In this document: in pieces, positions 41,588 through 50,683 of the stretch
How the letters are laid out: each line of letters begins with the position of its first letter
Numbering within the stretch: position 1 is the first letter of the stretch
Origin: Chloroflexota bacterium
GTDB lineage: Bacteria > Chloroflexota > Dormibacteria > Dormibacterales > Dormibacteraceae
Assembly (NCBI GenBank): GCA_005889135.1
Contig: VBEK01000152.1
Coordinates: 1-63,363 of the forward strand
Length of the DNA: 63,363 nt
Reading direction: 5' to 3'
Program-made: the position numbers and the translations under genes
The notes under the pieces: model-generated
Told to the model about the DNA's origin: nothing
Seen by the model: the letters and a program-made list of their open reading frames with translations, nothing else
Databases searched by the model: none

Positions 41588-43948
41588 GTGATCGTCGAGG
41601 CGCTGCGGGGCAAGACCATCCTGGTCACCGGCAGCACCGGGTTCCTGGGCAAGTCGATCGTCGAGAAGTGCCTGCGGTCGATCCCCGACGTCGCGCGCAT
41701 CAACCTCGCCATCCGCTCGAGCGCGCGCCGGCCGGCCTCCGACCGTCTGGAGCGCGAGGTCCTGTCGAGCCCCGCCTTCAAGCGCCTGAAGGAAGAGCTC
41801 GGGGAGGAGCGCTTCGCGGCCCTGGTCGCCTCCAAGCTGGCGGTGGTCGAGATCGACCTGGGCCGCGACGGATTGGGATTGACCGACGACGGTCGCGCCC
41901 AGCTGAGGGCGTCGGACGTGGTCATCCACTCCGCCGCGGCGGTCGAGTTCGACAACCCCGCCGACCTTTCAGCTCAGACCAACCTGCTGGGCGCGGCGCG
42001 GCTGGTCACGGCCGTGCGGGAGAGCGGGGCGCGGCCGCATCTCGTCCACGTCTCGACCGCCTACGTCGGCGGCATGCTGCGCGGGCGGGTACGGGAGGAG
42101 CCACCGCTAGACCCCGGGCTCAACTGGCGGCACGAGGCCGAGGTGCTTTCCTCGCTGCGCGGGCCCGTGGAGGAGGAGTCGCGGCGGCCCGAGGTGCTGA
42201 ACCGCCTGCGGCGCGAGGCGCGCTCGCGCATGGGGCCCGCGGGCACTCCCGCGGTCGCCCGCGCGACGGAGCGATTGCGCCAGAAGTGGGTGAAAGACCG
42301 GCTCGTGGAGCGCGGGCGCACCCACGCCAACGCCATGGGTTTCTCGGACATCTACTCGTTCACCAAGGCGATGGCCGAGCACGCCGTGGTCGAGCTGCAC
42401 GGCGACGTCCCGCTGTCGATCGTGCGGCCGTCGATCATCGAGAGCGCGCTCGCGGAGCCCTTTGCGGGGTGGCTCGAGGGATTCCGCATGGCGGAGCCGC
42501 TGATCCTGGCCTTCGGGCGCAACGTGCTGAGAGACTTCTCCGGCCTGCCGGACTCGCTGCTCGACATCATCCCCGCGGACTTCGTCGTCAACACTGTGCT
42601 GGCGGTCGCCGCCAACCCGCCGGCGGACTCCACGCCGCGCGTGTACCACGCGGCGTCGGGGAGCCGCAACCCGCTGCGCCTGCGCCGGGTCGCGGACGAG
42701 GCGCGTACGTACTTCACCGAAAATCCTTTGCGCGACCGCTACGGGCAGGCGATTGGAACGCCGTCGTGGACCTTCCCGACGCGGCAGGAGGTCGCGACCC
42801 AGGCGCGGCTGGCGCTGCGCTTTGTCGAGGCGGCGCAGTGGGTGGTGGAACGACTTCCGCTGGGCGCGTCGGTTGCCTCTCTGTCGGACGACCTCAATGA
42901 GGAGCGGGAGCGGCTCGACCGCGGCTTGAACCTGATCCAGCTTTATGGCGTCTACACCGAGGTCGACTGCATATTCGACACGCGCAACGTGACAGCGCTC
43001 TGGGAGAAGGTGCCGGCTGCGGAGCGGAAGAAGTTTCCATTCGACCCCGAGCTGTACGACTGGACGCACTACTTCCAGGACGTGCACTTCCCGACGGTCG
43101 TGCGCATGTCGCGTGCGGAGACGGCCGCCCGGCGGGGCAAGCAGCCGACCGGCTCGACCGCGCCACGCGCGGAGTCGTCGTCGGTGCGGTCGGCGATCGA
43201 GCGGCGGACGGGTCGGGGCGACGTGCTGGCGGTGTTCGACGTCGACGGCACGCTGGTGGAGACCAACGTCGTCGAGTACTTCCTGTGGATGCGCCTGCGC
43301 GCCCAGCCGCTGGAGGACTGGCCGGCGTTCATGGCGCGCATGCTTCGCCAGGCGCCGCGCTGGTTCTACCTCGAGCGGCGATCGCGCGCCGAGTTCCAGC
43401 GCAGCTTCTACCGCGAGTACGACGGGCTCGACCCCGAGGTGATGCGCCGGCTCGGGCGGGAGGCGCTGGACGCGGTCACGCTGCGGCGCATCTATCCCGA
43501 GGGCATGCGCCGCATCCGTGAGCACAAACGCGCCGGACATCGGGTGCTGCTGCTGACCGGTGCGCTCGACGTGGTGGTCGAGCCCCTCGCTGAGCTGCTC
43601 GAGGTCGAGGTCGACTGCGCGCACCTGCTGCTGAAGGACGGACGGTTGACGGGCGACCTGCAGTCTCCGCCACCGGCGGGGGAGGCGCGCGGGGCGCTGC
43701 TCGAGGAGTACGCGTCGCGCCACGGGATCGCGCTTTCCGAGTCGTTTGCCTACGCGGACTCGCTCTCCGACCTGCCGATGCTCGAGCTCGTGGGCACACC
43801 GGTCGCGGTAAACCCGGATGCGCGGCTGTCGCAGGTGGCGGGGCAGCGCGGCTGGCGCATCGAGCGGTGGCGGATGGCGCCAGGGAACTGGCGCCTGCCG
43901 ATGCCTGACCCCCGCTCGCCCGAATATCTCGAGGCAGTGCGACGCTAG
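41588..43948 (+). CDS. Fatty acyl-CoA reductase (male-sterility type) fused to HAD-IB phosphatase
   Basis: A 786-residue two-domain protein. Residues about 8-400 are an extended SDR of the FAR_N/male-sterility type: NADP motif ILVTGSTGFLG (Gly15, Gly18, Gly21), VHVSTAYVGG and the catalytic YSFTK. From about residue 545 there is an HAD-IB domain: motif I FDVDGTLVETN, motif II LLTGALD, motif IV YADSLSDLPML. The same two activities are often neighbours with acyltransferases in mycobacterial lipid loci. Reduction of acyl-CoA to aldehyde/alcohol plus lipid-phosphate hydrolysis is a plausible combined role. Confidence 0.85.
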   Translation: MIVEALRGKTILVTGSTGFLGKSIVEKCLRSIPDVARINLAIRSSARRPASDRLEREVLSSPAFKRLKEELGEERFAALVASKLAVVEIDLGRDGLGLTDDGRAQLRASDVVIHSAAAVEFDNPADLSAQTNLLGAARLVTAVRESGARPHLVHVSTAYVGGMLRGRVREEPPLDPGLNWRHEAEVLSSLRGPVEEESRRPEVLNRLRREARSRMGPAGTPAVARATERLRQKWVKDRLVERGRTHANAMGFSDIYSFTKAMAEHAVVELHGDVPLSIVRPSIIESALAEPFAGWLEGFRMAEPLILAFGRNVLRDFSGLPDSLLDIIPADFVVNTVLAVAANPPADSTPRVYHAASGSRNPLRLRRVADEARTYFTENPLRDRYGQAIGTPSWTFPTRQEVATQARLALRFVEAAQWVVERLPLGASVASLSDDLNEERERLDRGLNLIQLYGVYTEVDCIFDTRNVTALWEKVPAAERKKFPFDPELYDWTHYFQDVHFPTVVRMSRAETAARRGKQPTGSTAPRAESSSVRSAIERRTGRGDVLAVFDVDGTLVETNVVEYFLWMRLRAQPLEDWPAFMARMLRQAPRWFYLERRSRAEFQRSFYREYDGLDPEVMRRLGREALDAVTLRRIYPEGMRRIREHKRAGHRVLLLTGALDVVVEPLAELLEVEVDCAHLLLKDGRLTGDLQSPPPAGEARGALLEEYASRHGIALSESFAYADSLSDLPMLELVGTPVAVNPDARLSQVAGQRGWRIERWRMAPGNWRLPMPDPRSPEYLEAVRR

Positions 43949-43950
43949 CG

Positions 43951-45123
43951 ATCCAGTACGTCCGCTCGATCCCGTCGTTCGCGCTCGTCCGCGCCGCGGG
44001 CGGGCGTCCCGAGGTCGCGACCTCGTCGCTGTCGATGCTCAAGCTCGGCGACGTGCCCGAGCCCGTCCTGCCGGCCTCGAACTGGTTGCGGGTGATGCCG
44101 TCGCTGAGCGGCATCTGCGGCTCCGACCTGGCCGCCATCAGCGGCCACATCTCGCTCTACCTCGACCCGCTGACCTCGTACCCGTTCGTGCCCGGGCACG
44201 AGGTCGTCGGCGTGCTGGACGACGGCTCGCGGGTGGTCGTCGAACCGGCACTTGGTTGCGTGGTGCGGGGCATCGACCCGCCGTGTCCGCGCTGCGCGGA
44301 GGGCCGTCCGGGCCTCTGCTACAACGTCACCGAGGGGCCGATCGAGGTCGGCCTGCAGACGGGGTACTGCGCCGACACCGGTGGCGGTTGGGGAGAGGTG
44401 CTCGTCGCGCACCCGTCGCAGATCCACGCGGTGCCCGCGACGCTTGCCGACGGGGCTGCGGTGTTGATCGAGCCTTTTGCCTGCTGCATCCACGCCGCGC
44501 TGCGCGGAGGTGCGACGAAGGACGACATCGTGGTCGTCTCAGGCGCGGGCACGATCGGACTGCTGACGATCGCAGCCGTGCGCCTGTTCACGCCTCCGAA
44601 GCGGCTGATCGCGATCGCCAAGCACCCGACGCAGCGAGACCTGGCCCGCAAGCTGGGCGCGGACCAGGTGGTGGCGCCCGCGGAGGTCTTCCAGCGCGTG
44701 CGCTTTGCGACCTCGGCGCGGCGGCTCGAGGGCATGAACCGCTCGCTGCTCCTCGGCGGGGCGGACGTGACGTTTGAGTGCGTCGGCCGCGCCGCCAGCC
44801 TGAACGACGCGGTGCGGTTCACGCGCGAGGGCGGAACCGTGGTGGCGGTCGGCATGCCGGGCGAGGAGAAGGTCGACTGGGCGCCGATCTGGCAGCGCGA
44901 GCTGACTGTGACCGGCGCGTATGCGTACGGTCTGGAGCCGAAGCGCAAGGGGCGCAAGACGTTCGAGCTCGCGCTCGAGGCGGCGTTGGAGATGAAGCTC
45001 GAGTCGCTCACCGGTCCACTATTTGGTCTAGGTGACTACCGCGACGCGATCGAGTACGCGATGAGCGCGGGGCGCCTGGGAGCGGTGAAGGTCGCGTTCG
45101 ACCTGCGAGGATTGAAAGCGTAG
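43951..45123 (+). CDS. Zinc-dependent alcohol dehydrogenase (near-cognate start)
   Basis: A roughly 390-residue medium-chain dehydrogenase. The catalytic zinc site is GICGSDLAAISG and PGHEVVG, the structural zinc loop CVVRGIDPPCPRCAEGRPGLC, and the Rossmann motif VVSGAGTIGLLTI. The family N-terminus (IQYVRSIPSFALVRAAGG) begins at ATC 43951, 2 nt after the upstream stop. The first canonical codon is ATG 44035, which would remove the first beta strands. It could oxidise or reduce the product of the upstream acyl reductase. It overlaps the next gene by one base (TAGTG). Confidence 0.78.
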   Translation: MQYVRSIPSFALVRAAGGRPEVATSSLSMLKLGDVPEPVLPASNWLRVMPSLSGICGSDLAAISGHISLYLDPLTSYPFVPGHEVVGVLDDGSRVVVEPALGCVVRGIDPPCPRCAEGRPGLCYNVTEGPIEVGLQTGYCADTGGGWGEVLVAHPSQIHAVPATLADGAAVLIEPFACCIHAALRGGATKDDIVVVSGAGTIGLLTIAAVRLFTPPKRLIAIAKHPTQRDLARKLGADQVVAPAEVFQRVRFATSARRLEGMNRSLLLGGADVTFECVGRAASLNDAVRFTREGGTVVAVGMPGEEKVDWAPIWQRELTVTGAYAYGLEPKRKGRKTFELALEAALEMKLESLTGPLFGLGDYRDAIEYAMSAGRLGAVKVAFDLRGLKA

Positions 45124-46615
45124 TGCCACGACCGGGTGCGGTGATCGAGGTCGATCGCAACACGCCGCCGGTGCTGTTCCACTTCGGCGAAGGCATCCGG
45201 CTGGAGAAGCTTCCGCTCGGCGCGCGCATCGTGTACCCGCCCGATCCACTGGAGCCAATCGCACATCCCGAACGCGCGATCAAGCGCGCGCTGGGCAAGC
45301 CGCTCGAGGACGACCCGCTCAAGTCGCTGCTGCGCCGGGGCATGAAGCTGACGATCGCCTTCGACGATCTCTCGCTTCCGCTGCCGCCGATGGCGGCGCC
45401 GGACGTGCGGCAGCTGGTGATGGAGGAGGTCATCGACATGGCGGCCGAGGCCGGCGTCGACGATCTGCACATCATCGCCGCGCTTGGCCTCCACCGACGC
45501 ATGACCGAGGACGAGCTGCGCCACATCGTCGGAGAGCGGATCTTCTCGACGTTCCACCCCGACCGTCTCTACCAGCACGACGGCGAGGACCCGGAGAACA
45601 ACGTCTACGTCGGCAAGACGTCGGCCGGCGAGGAGGTGACGCTGAACCGGCGCGCGGCCGAGTCCGACCTCGTCATCTACGTCAACCTCACGCTTGTGCC
45701 GATGGACGGTGGGCACAAGTCGATGTCGACTGGTCTCGCGTCCTACCGCAGCATCCGGGCCCACCACAACGTCAAGACTCTGCTCGGCTCGCGGTCGTAC
45801 ATGAACCCCCCCGACTCGGCCCTGCATCACTCCTGCATCCGCCAGGGACAGCTCATCGAGGACACCGTGCGCGTCTTCCACATCGAGACCACAGTGAACA
45901 ACCACGCGTTTCCCGCGATCGCCAACTTCATGCAGAAGCGCGAGACCGACTGGACGGCCCAGGACCAGGCGATGTTCCTCGCCACCAAGCAGATGACCGA
46001 CCTCGCGCCGCCGGCGTTCAAGCGCAACGTGTTCCACGCCATGCGTGCGCCCTACGGCCTCACCGCCGTCAACGCCGGCCAGGTCGATGCGGTCCACGAC
46101 AAGACGCTCGAGGCGGTCAACAAGCAGATCGCCGTCAAGGTGGAGGGACAGACCGACATCGTGACCATCGGCGTCCCCTACCTCGGTCCCTACAACGTCA
46201 ACTCGCCGATGAACCCGGTGCTTGTCGTGTGCATGGGCGCGGGCTACCTCTTCAACTTCTATCGCAAGCAACCGGTGCTGCGTAAGGGCTCGCCGACACC
46301 AAAGATCCGGGCGAGATCGAGAAGAGGTACGAGCTGCGCTTCGCCGAAGATCCATGGTTCCGGCAGCTCTACCGCCGCTCGCACGCCTACCACGGCGCGC
46401 ACCCGTTCTATGCCTGGTACTGGGCCGCGCACGCCATGGAGCACGCGGGCGACATCATCATCGTCGGCGGCGACCGCGAGGTCGTCCATCGCCTCGGCTT
46501 CAAATGCGCGACCACCCTGGAGGACGCCCTGGAGATGGCGGAGCAGACCGTCGGCCGCTACCCCAGCGTCACCCACCTGCGCACCCCGCCGATAATGCTT
46601 TGCGAGGTGGAGTGA
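45123..46615 (+). pseudogene. LarA/DUF2088-like nickel-pincer enzyme gene with internal deletion and frameshift
   Basis: Residues 1-389 read as a LarA-like protein: FDDLSLPLPPM, AALGLHRRMTEDELRHIVG and the Lys site in DGGHKSMSTGLASY. After NFYRKQPVLRKG (about 46285) the annotated frame degenerates into Arg/Ser-rich nonsense and ends at 46595. A second frame resumes the family at LADTKDPGEIEKRYELRF and runs through AYHGAHPFYAWYWAAHAMEHAGDIIIVGG to TGA 46615. About 35-40 codons that relatives have between the two parts are absent. This is either a pseudogene or a sequencing/assembly deletion. The TGA at 46613-46615 overlaps the next start (GTGA), so the original end is preserved. Confidence 0.75.
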
Positions 46616-47268
46616 GCCCCCTGAACCGCGTCACAGCTCTCGCGGCGGCGCTGCTGCTGATCTCTGCGTGCGGGGGCCCCTCAGGGGGTGGCGGCGGAGG
46701 CGTTGCGCAGGAGACCTCGGCCGAGACCGTCGGCTCCAACTCGAGCGACTTCGCGGGCATGCAGAAGTGCCCCGAGAGCGGCACCTGGGACAACTACCTG
46801 AAGGCCGAGCAGGACAAGGACCCCTCCCAGTACGACACCGACAAGAAGGACCTCGACGACCTGAAGGCCGCCGGCGCCAACGACACCTACGTCGCCGTCT
46901 ACGCCGCAAGCTCCTCGGACTGCGGCAAATTCGGCGCCGACACGCCAAGCGGCAAGGTCGCGCAGATCTACACCATCCGCTTCAAAGACCAGGCCTCGGC
47001 GTCCGCCAACTTCAAGGTCCACCAGAAGGACTTCCACCTGTCCGACTCCGACCTGGAGAACATCAAGTCGGCCGGCGGGACGGTCAAGCAGGGCGGCGAG
47101 ACCGGTCTCGGCGACAACTCCGTGCTCGTCGAGTTCTCGATCGCCGGCCAGTCCTTCTACGCGGCCTTCTGGCAGAAGGACAAGTTCGAGGTCGCGATCA
47201 TCACCTTCAACGTGCCCACCACCGACAGCGAGTCCGCGACCAAGAAGGTCAGCGACCGCATCAAGTAG
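46612..47268 (+). CDS. Putative lipoprotein
   Basis: A 218-residue protein. The signal peptide ends in the lipobox ISAC (LLLISACGGP), predicting lipidation at Cys22. A Gly/Ser-rich linker and a soluble alpha/beta domain follow, with no named family. Two further cysteines (QKCPES, SSDCGKF) could form a disulfide. GTG 46612 overlaps the LarA-like stop. Probably anchored on the outer face of the membrane. Confidence 0.7.
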   Translation: MSPLNRVTALAAALLLISACGGPSGGGGGGVAQETSAETVGSNSSDFAGMQKCPESGTWDNYLKAEQDKDPSQYDTDKKDLDDLKAAGANDTYVAVYAASSSDCGKFGADTPSGKVAQIYTIRFKDQASASANFKVHQKDFHLSDSDLENIKSAGGTVKQGGETGLGDNSVLVEFSIAGQSFYAAFWQKDKFEVAIITFNVPTTDSESATKKVSDRIK

Positions 47269-47282
47269 CGGCACCGAACAAC

Positions 47283-48161
47283 TTGGCCTGGTACGACGAG
47301 GGCCCGCTGACGAAGGTTGCGAACATCGCGGGCAGCGCGCTGGGTGACCTGGCGCGCGTCAGGAAGGCATGGCACTGGGACGCTCCCCGTCCGCACACAT
47401 GGCCTGAGCGCGGCGCGGTCGTGCCCGCGCCCGCCAGCGACCTGGGCTGGGCCCGCGTCGAACCCGTGCGCAGCATCCGCTACCTGATCCAGCAAGCGCT
47501 GCTGCTGCCGTTCACCGAGGCCATGGTTCATCCCCGCGTCGAGGGCAGGGAGTGGGTGAGGGAGCTCAAGCGCCCGGTGATCTTCGCCGCCAACCACTCG
47601 AGTCACGCCGACACCTCGCTCATCCTCTACTCGCTCACCGACCAGGCGCGCGACCGCACCGTCGTCGCCGCCGCCGCCGACTACTGGTTCAAGCGCCCCC
47701 TGCTCGGCAACATCGTCAGCCTGTTCCTCAACACGTTCCCCTTCTCGCGCACGGGCGGAGCCCAGGGACAGCTGCACAGCTCGAGCCAGCTCCTGAAGTC
47801 AGGCTGGAATCTCGTCCTCTTCCCCGAAGGCAGCCGCTCGCCCGACGGCCGCATCCAGGAGTTCAAGCCCGGCGTCGGCTTCCTGGCCAAGGAGACGGGC
47901 ACACCGGTCGTGCCCCTGCACATCCAGGGCGCGTTCCAGGTCATGCCGCGCCACCAGCGCATCCCTCTGCCTGGCAAGGTGCGGGTGCGCATCGGCAAGC
48001 CCATGGCGCCGGCGGACAAGGAGGGAACGCGCGAGTTCACCGCCCGTGTCGAGTCGGCGGTCCGCACCCTCGCCCGAGAGCAGAGGCAGCCCGACGTCCA
48101 GGGCACCTGGATCGAGCGTTGGCAAGCGTCCAGGCCGCGGGAGCTCCGCTACGAGGCGTGA
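47283..48161 (+). CDS. 1-acyl-sn-glycerol-3-phosphate acyltransferase (PlsC-like)
   Basis: A 292-residue acyltransferase. The catalytic HX4D motif is NHSSHADTSL, and the acyl-acceptor motif is FPEGSRSPDG, followed by TPVVPLHIQGA. The first 85 residues are an extra N-terminal region with no motif. TTG 47283 gives AWYDEGPLTKV. Phosphatidic-acid synthesis or another lipid acylation, in keeping with the upstream acyl reductase-HAD fusion. Confidence 0.85.
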   Translation: MAWYDEGPLTKVANIAGSALGDLARVRKAWHWDAPRPHTWPERGAVVPAPASDLGWARVEPVRSIRYLIQQALLLPFTEAMVHPRVEGREWVRELKRPVIFAANHSSHADTSLILYSLTDQARDRTVVAAAADYWFKRPLLGNIVSLFLNTFPFSRTGGAQGQLHSSSQLLKSGWNLVLFPEGSRSPDGRIQEFKPGVGFLAKETGTPVVPLHIQGAFQVMPRHQRIPLPGKVRVRIGKPMAPADKEGTREFTARVESAVRTLAREQRQPDVQGTWIERWQASRPRELRYEA

Positions 48162-48162
48162 G

Positions 48163-48606
48163 CTAGAGCAGCTCGACGCGAACGGCCGGGTGGTCCGGCG
48201 CGATGCGGCGGAGATCGGCGTCGGATGATTCGGCGTTGACCCCGCCGAAGAAGATCCCGACCTCAAAGGACCAGCGCTTGAGGTAGGCGCGCAGCAGCGG
48301 CACCTTGTCGTCGTCTGGAATCTCCACCGCACGAAACCGCTGAACGCGTCCACCCAGCACCAGCTCGCCCCCGCCCGCCACCCGGATGTTGCGCACCCAC
48401 TGCGTGTGTCCGCGGGGCGCCACGAGATATCTGTTGCCCTGGTAGGTGAGCAGGTTCACCGGCGAGCTGCGCCACTCGCCCGACTTTCGCCCGCGTACAC
48501 GCAGCACGCGCGAGCCCCAAACGCTGATGCCGAGACGCGTGCACGTCGCGACGAAGTTGTTGAAGACATGCTTGGTGAACCAGTCGGGCTTCTGGTAGTG
48601 CTCCAT
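48163..48606 (-). CDS. Deazaflavin (F420)-dependent nitroreductase-family protein
   Basis: A 147-residue split-barrel protein of the Ddn/DUF385 family. It has VLRVRGRKSGEWRSSPVNLLTYQGNRYLVAPRGHTQWVRNIR, given as RVRGRKSGEWRSSPVN and YLVAPRGHTQWVRNI, the cofactor-binding core. It suggests the host makes F420. ATG 48606 follows a minus-strand TATCGT box by 9 nt, diverging from the DUF1028 gene. Confidence 0.85.
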   Translation of the reverse strand: MEHYQKPDWFTKHVFNNFVATCTRLGISVWGSRVLRVRGRKSGEWRSSPVNLLTYQGNRYLVAPRGHTQWVRNIRVAGGGELVLGGRVQRFRAVEIPDDDKVPLLRAYLKRWSFEVGIFFGGVNAESSDADLRRIAPDHPAVRVELL

Positions 48607-48614
48607 CGCAGGCT

Positions 48615-48621
48615 TACGATA
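48615..48621. promoter_or_regulatory. Overlapping divergent -10-like boxes (TACGAT / TATCGT)
   Basis: TTACGATA contains TACGAT for the plus-strand DUF1028 gene (12 nt before ATG 48633) and, on the other strand, TATCGT 9 nt before ATG 48606. The two divergent genes would compete for one A/T patch. Confidence 0.35.
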
Positions 48622-48632
48622 GCCGTCGACCG

Positions 48633-49547
48633 ATGACCTACTCGATCGTCGCCCGCGACAAGGACACCGGTGAGCTCGGCGTCGCCGTGCAGTCGCACTA
48701 CTTCCAGGTCGGTCCGGTCGTGCCCTGGGCCATCGCCGGGGTCGGCGCGGTCGCGACGCAGTCGATGGTCAACGTCAGCTTCGGCCCACTTGGCCTCGAT
48801 TACCTGAAGGCCGGCTACACCGCCGAGCAGGCGCTCAAGGCCCTGCTCGCCGCCGACTCCGAGCCGCAGTCGCGGCAGGTGAGCATCGTCGACGCAAGCG
48901 GCGGCGTCGCCACTCACACCGGCGCGAAGTGCATCCCCGCGGCCGGCCACCGGACCGGCGACGGGTTCTCCGTGCAGGCAAACCTGATGGAGAAGGACAC
49001 GGTCTGGGACGCGATGTTCGAGGCCTACACCAGCACGCAGGGGCCGCTGCCCGAGCGAATGCTGGCCGCACTCGAGGCCGCCGAGGCCGAGGGCGGCGAC
49101 ATCCGCGGCAGGCAGTCGGCCGCGATGCTCGTCGTCACGGGCGCTCCCACCGGCCGCTCCTGGGAGGACCGCGTCATCGAGCTCCGCGTCGAGGATGCGC
49201 CCGACCCGAACAGCGAGCTGCGCCGGCTGCTCCGGGTCAAGCGCGCCTACATGGCCTTGAACGAGGGCGACAGGGCCTCCGACGCCGGCGACCAGGCCAC
49301 CGCCGCGGCCAAGCTGCGAGAGGCGCTCGAGCTGGCGCCGGAGATGGTCGAGATCTCCTTCTGGGGCGGCCTCGGCATGGCTCAGAACGGGATGGTCGAC
49401 GCCGGCTGCGACCTCATGATGACCGCCGTGAAGAAGAACCGGCGCTGGATCGAGACCCTGGATCGACTGGTCGCCTCGGAGCGGCTCGCGAGCGACCTCG
49501 CCGAGGAGATCAAGTCGAAGCTGACCTCGACAGCGGCGCATCAGTAG
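48633..49547 (+). CDS. DUF1028 family protein
   Basis: A 304-residue protein. It begins MTYSIVARDKDTGELGVAVQSHYFQVG, the DUF1028 hallmark, which resembles Ntn-hydrolase folds. It has VATQSMVNVSFGPLGLDYL, SIVDASGGVATHTG and VQANLMEKDTVWDAM. A TPR-like C-terminal helical part (AAAKLREALELAPEM) follows. Activity unknown; some relatives sit with peptidase or cyclic-amidohydrolase genes. Confidence 0.85.
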   Translation: MTYSIVARDKDTGELGVAVQSHYFQVGPVVPWAIAGVGAVATQSMVNVSFGPLGLDYLKAGYTAEQALKALLAADSEPQSRQVSIVDASGGVATHTGAKCIPAAGHRTGDGFSVQANLMEKDTVWDAMFEAYTSTQGPLPERMLAALEAAEAEGGDIRGRQSAAMLVVTGAPTGRSWEDRVIELRVEDAPDPNSELRRLLRVKRAYMALNEGDRASDAGDQATAAAKLREALELAPEMVEISFWGGLGMAQNGMVDAGCDLMMTAVKKNRRWIETLDRLVASERLASDLAEEIKSKLTSTAAHQ

Positions 49548-49550
49548 ACT
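49545..49550 (+). promoter_or_regulatory. Putative -10 box (TAGACT) ahead of the IF-1 gene
   Basis: The TAG stop of the DUF1028 gene forms the first half of TAGACT, 9 nt before TTG 49560. The layout is identical to 41575-41588. Confidence 0.45.
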
Positions 49551-49559
49551 TTCCGAGTC

Positions 49560-49853
49560 TTGGGCAAAAACAAAGGTCGACGAGCGCCGCGCCGCCCTGA
49601 GAAGGCGCGCAAGGCCGACCGCGACGACGGCGACCAGAAAGAGCCGGCGGTCGTCATGGACGCGGTCGTGTCCCAGGCGCTGCCCAACGCGATGTTCGAG
49701 GTGGAGGTCGAGGGCGGCCACAAGCTCATCGCCTACGCCGCCGGCCGCATGCGCCGCTACTTCATCCGCATCACGCCCGGCGATCGGATCCGCGTCGAGC
49801 TCTCGCCCTACGACCTGACTCGGGGCCGCATCGTCTACCGCTACCGAGACTAA
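49560..49853 (+). CDS. infA: Translation initiation factor IF-1 homologue with basic N-terminal extension
   Basis: Residues about 30-97 are an S1/OB-fold IF-1: [64 protein letters not shown], recognisable by [20 protein letters not shown] and [11 protein letters not shown] lysine/arginine-rich extension of about 28 residues precedes it, while ordinary IF-1 is about 72 residues. The usual ISGKMR reads YAAGRMR. It is not next to rpmJ or ribosomal genes. It may be the sole IF-1 or a paralogue. TTG start; stop overlaps the next ATG (TAATG). Confidence 0.85.
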   Translation: MGKNKGRRAPRRPEKARKADRDDGDQKEPAVVMDAVVSQALPNAMFEVEVEGGHKLIAYAAGRMRRYFIRITPGDRIRVELSPYDLTRGRIVYRYRD

Positions 49854-50632
49854 TGCAGCTTCTCGAGTCGATCGAGAAGGCGCGCGTCTTTGATCTAGAG
49901 CAGCTCCGCTACGCCGGCGCGCCCTCGCACCCCGCGCACGCGCCGGGCTTCAACTACTTCCTCCATCGCCACCACGCCCGCGGCGCGCCCGAGGCGCGCA
50001 CCGGCGCGTCCGGGATCATCGTCACCCCCGAGCACTCGGGCACGCACATCGACGCGCTTGCGCACCAGGCCGAGAACCTGACCCTGCATGGAGGCGTGCA
50101 CGTCGACGACGGGGTGCAGACCTCGGCCGGGTTCAGAAAGCTGGGCATCGAGACCATGGCGCCGCTCGTGGCGCGCGGCGTGCTCATCGACGTCGCAGGC
50201 GACAAGCTCCTTGACCCCGAGTACGCGATCACGCCCGCCGACCTCGAGAAGGCCGCTCGCGCCGAGGTCCGCGAGGGCGACGTCGTCCTGATCCGGACCG
50301 GCTACGGCTCGCTCTGGTCCAGGCCCGACGAGTACCTGCAGGCGGCCGGGATCAGCGCCGGCGGCTCTCGCTGGCTCGTGGAGCACAGGGTGCGCGCCGC
50401 GGGCGCGGACAACATGGCCTTCGACGTGATGAGCTCGACGCCCGACCCGGAGCTGAAGGTCACCCTCCCCGGCCACGTCCTCCTGCTCGTGCGCGCGGGC
50501 ATCCCGATCATCGAGAACCTCAACCTGGAGGAGCTGGCTGCGGCCAGGGTCTACGAGTTCCTCTTCGTGTGCCTGCCGCTGAAGATGCGGGGCGCCACCG
50601 GCTCGCCGGTAAGGCCGATCGCGATCGCGTAG
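49853..50632 (+). CDS. Cyclase/kynurenine formamidase-family metal hydrolase
   Basis: A 259-residue amidohydrolase-like protein with the signature HSGTHIDALAHQA (residues about 60-72), which holds the metal ligands. It has GVLIDVAG and VLIRTGYGSLW further on. The family hydrolyses N-formylkynurenine, isatin or related cyclic amides; substrate not predictable. ATG 49853 overlaps the IF-1 stop. Confidence 0.85.
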   Translation: MQLLESIEKARVFDLEQLRYAGAPSHPAHAPGFNYFLHRHHARGAPEARTGASGIIVTPEHSGTHIDALAHQAENLTLHGGVHVDDGVQTSAGFRKLGIETMAPLVARGVLIDVAGDKLLDPEYAITPADLEKAARAEVREGDVVLIRTGYGSLWSRPDEYLQAAGISAGGSRWLVEHRVRAAGADNMAFDVMSSTPDPELKVTLPGHVLLLVRAGIPIIENLNLEELAAARVYEFLFVCLPLKMRGATGSPVRPIAIA

Positions 50633-50683
50633 CGGGCGGCACGAGCCGGGGGGCTGGGCCGCTCCCGCCTCTGGGGCTACCCT

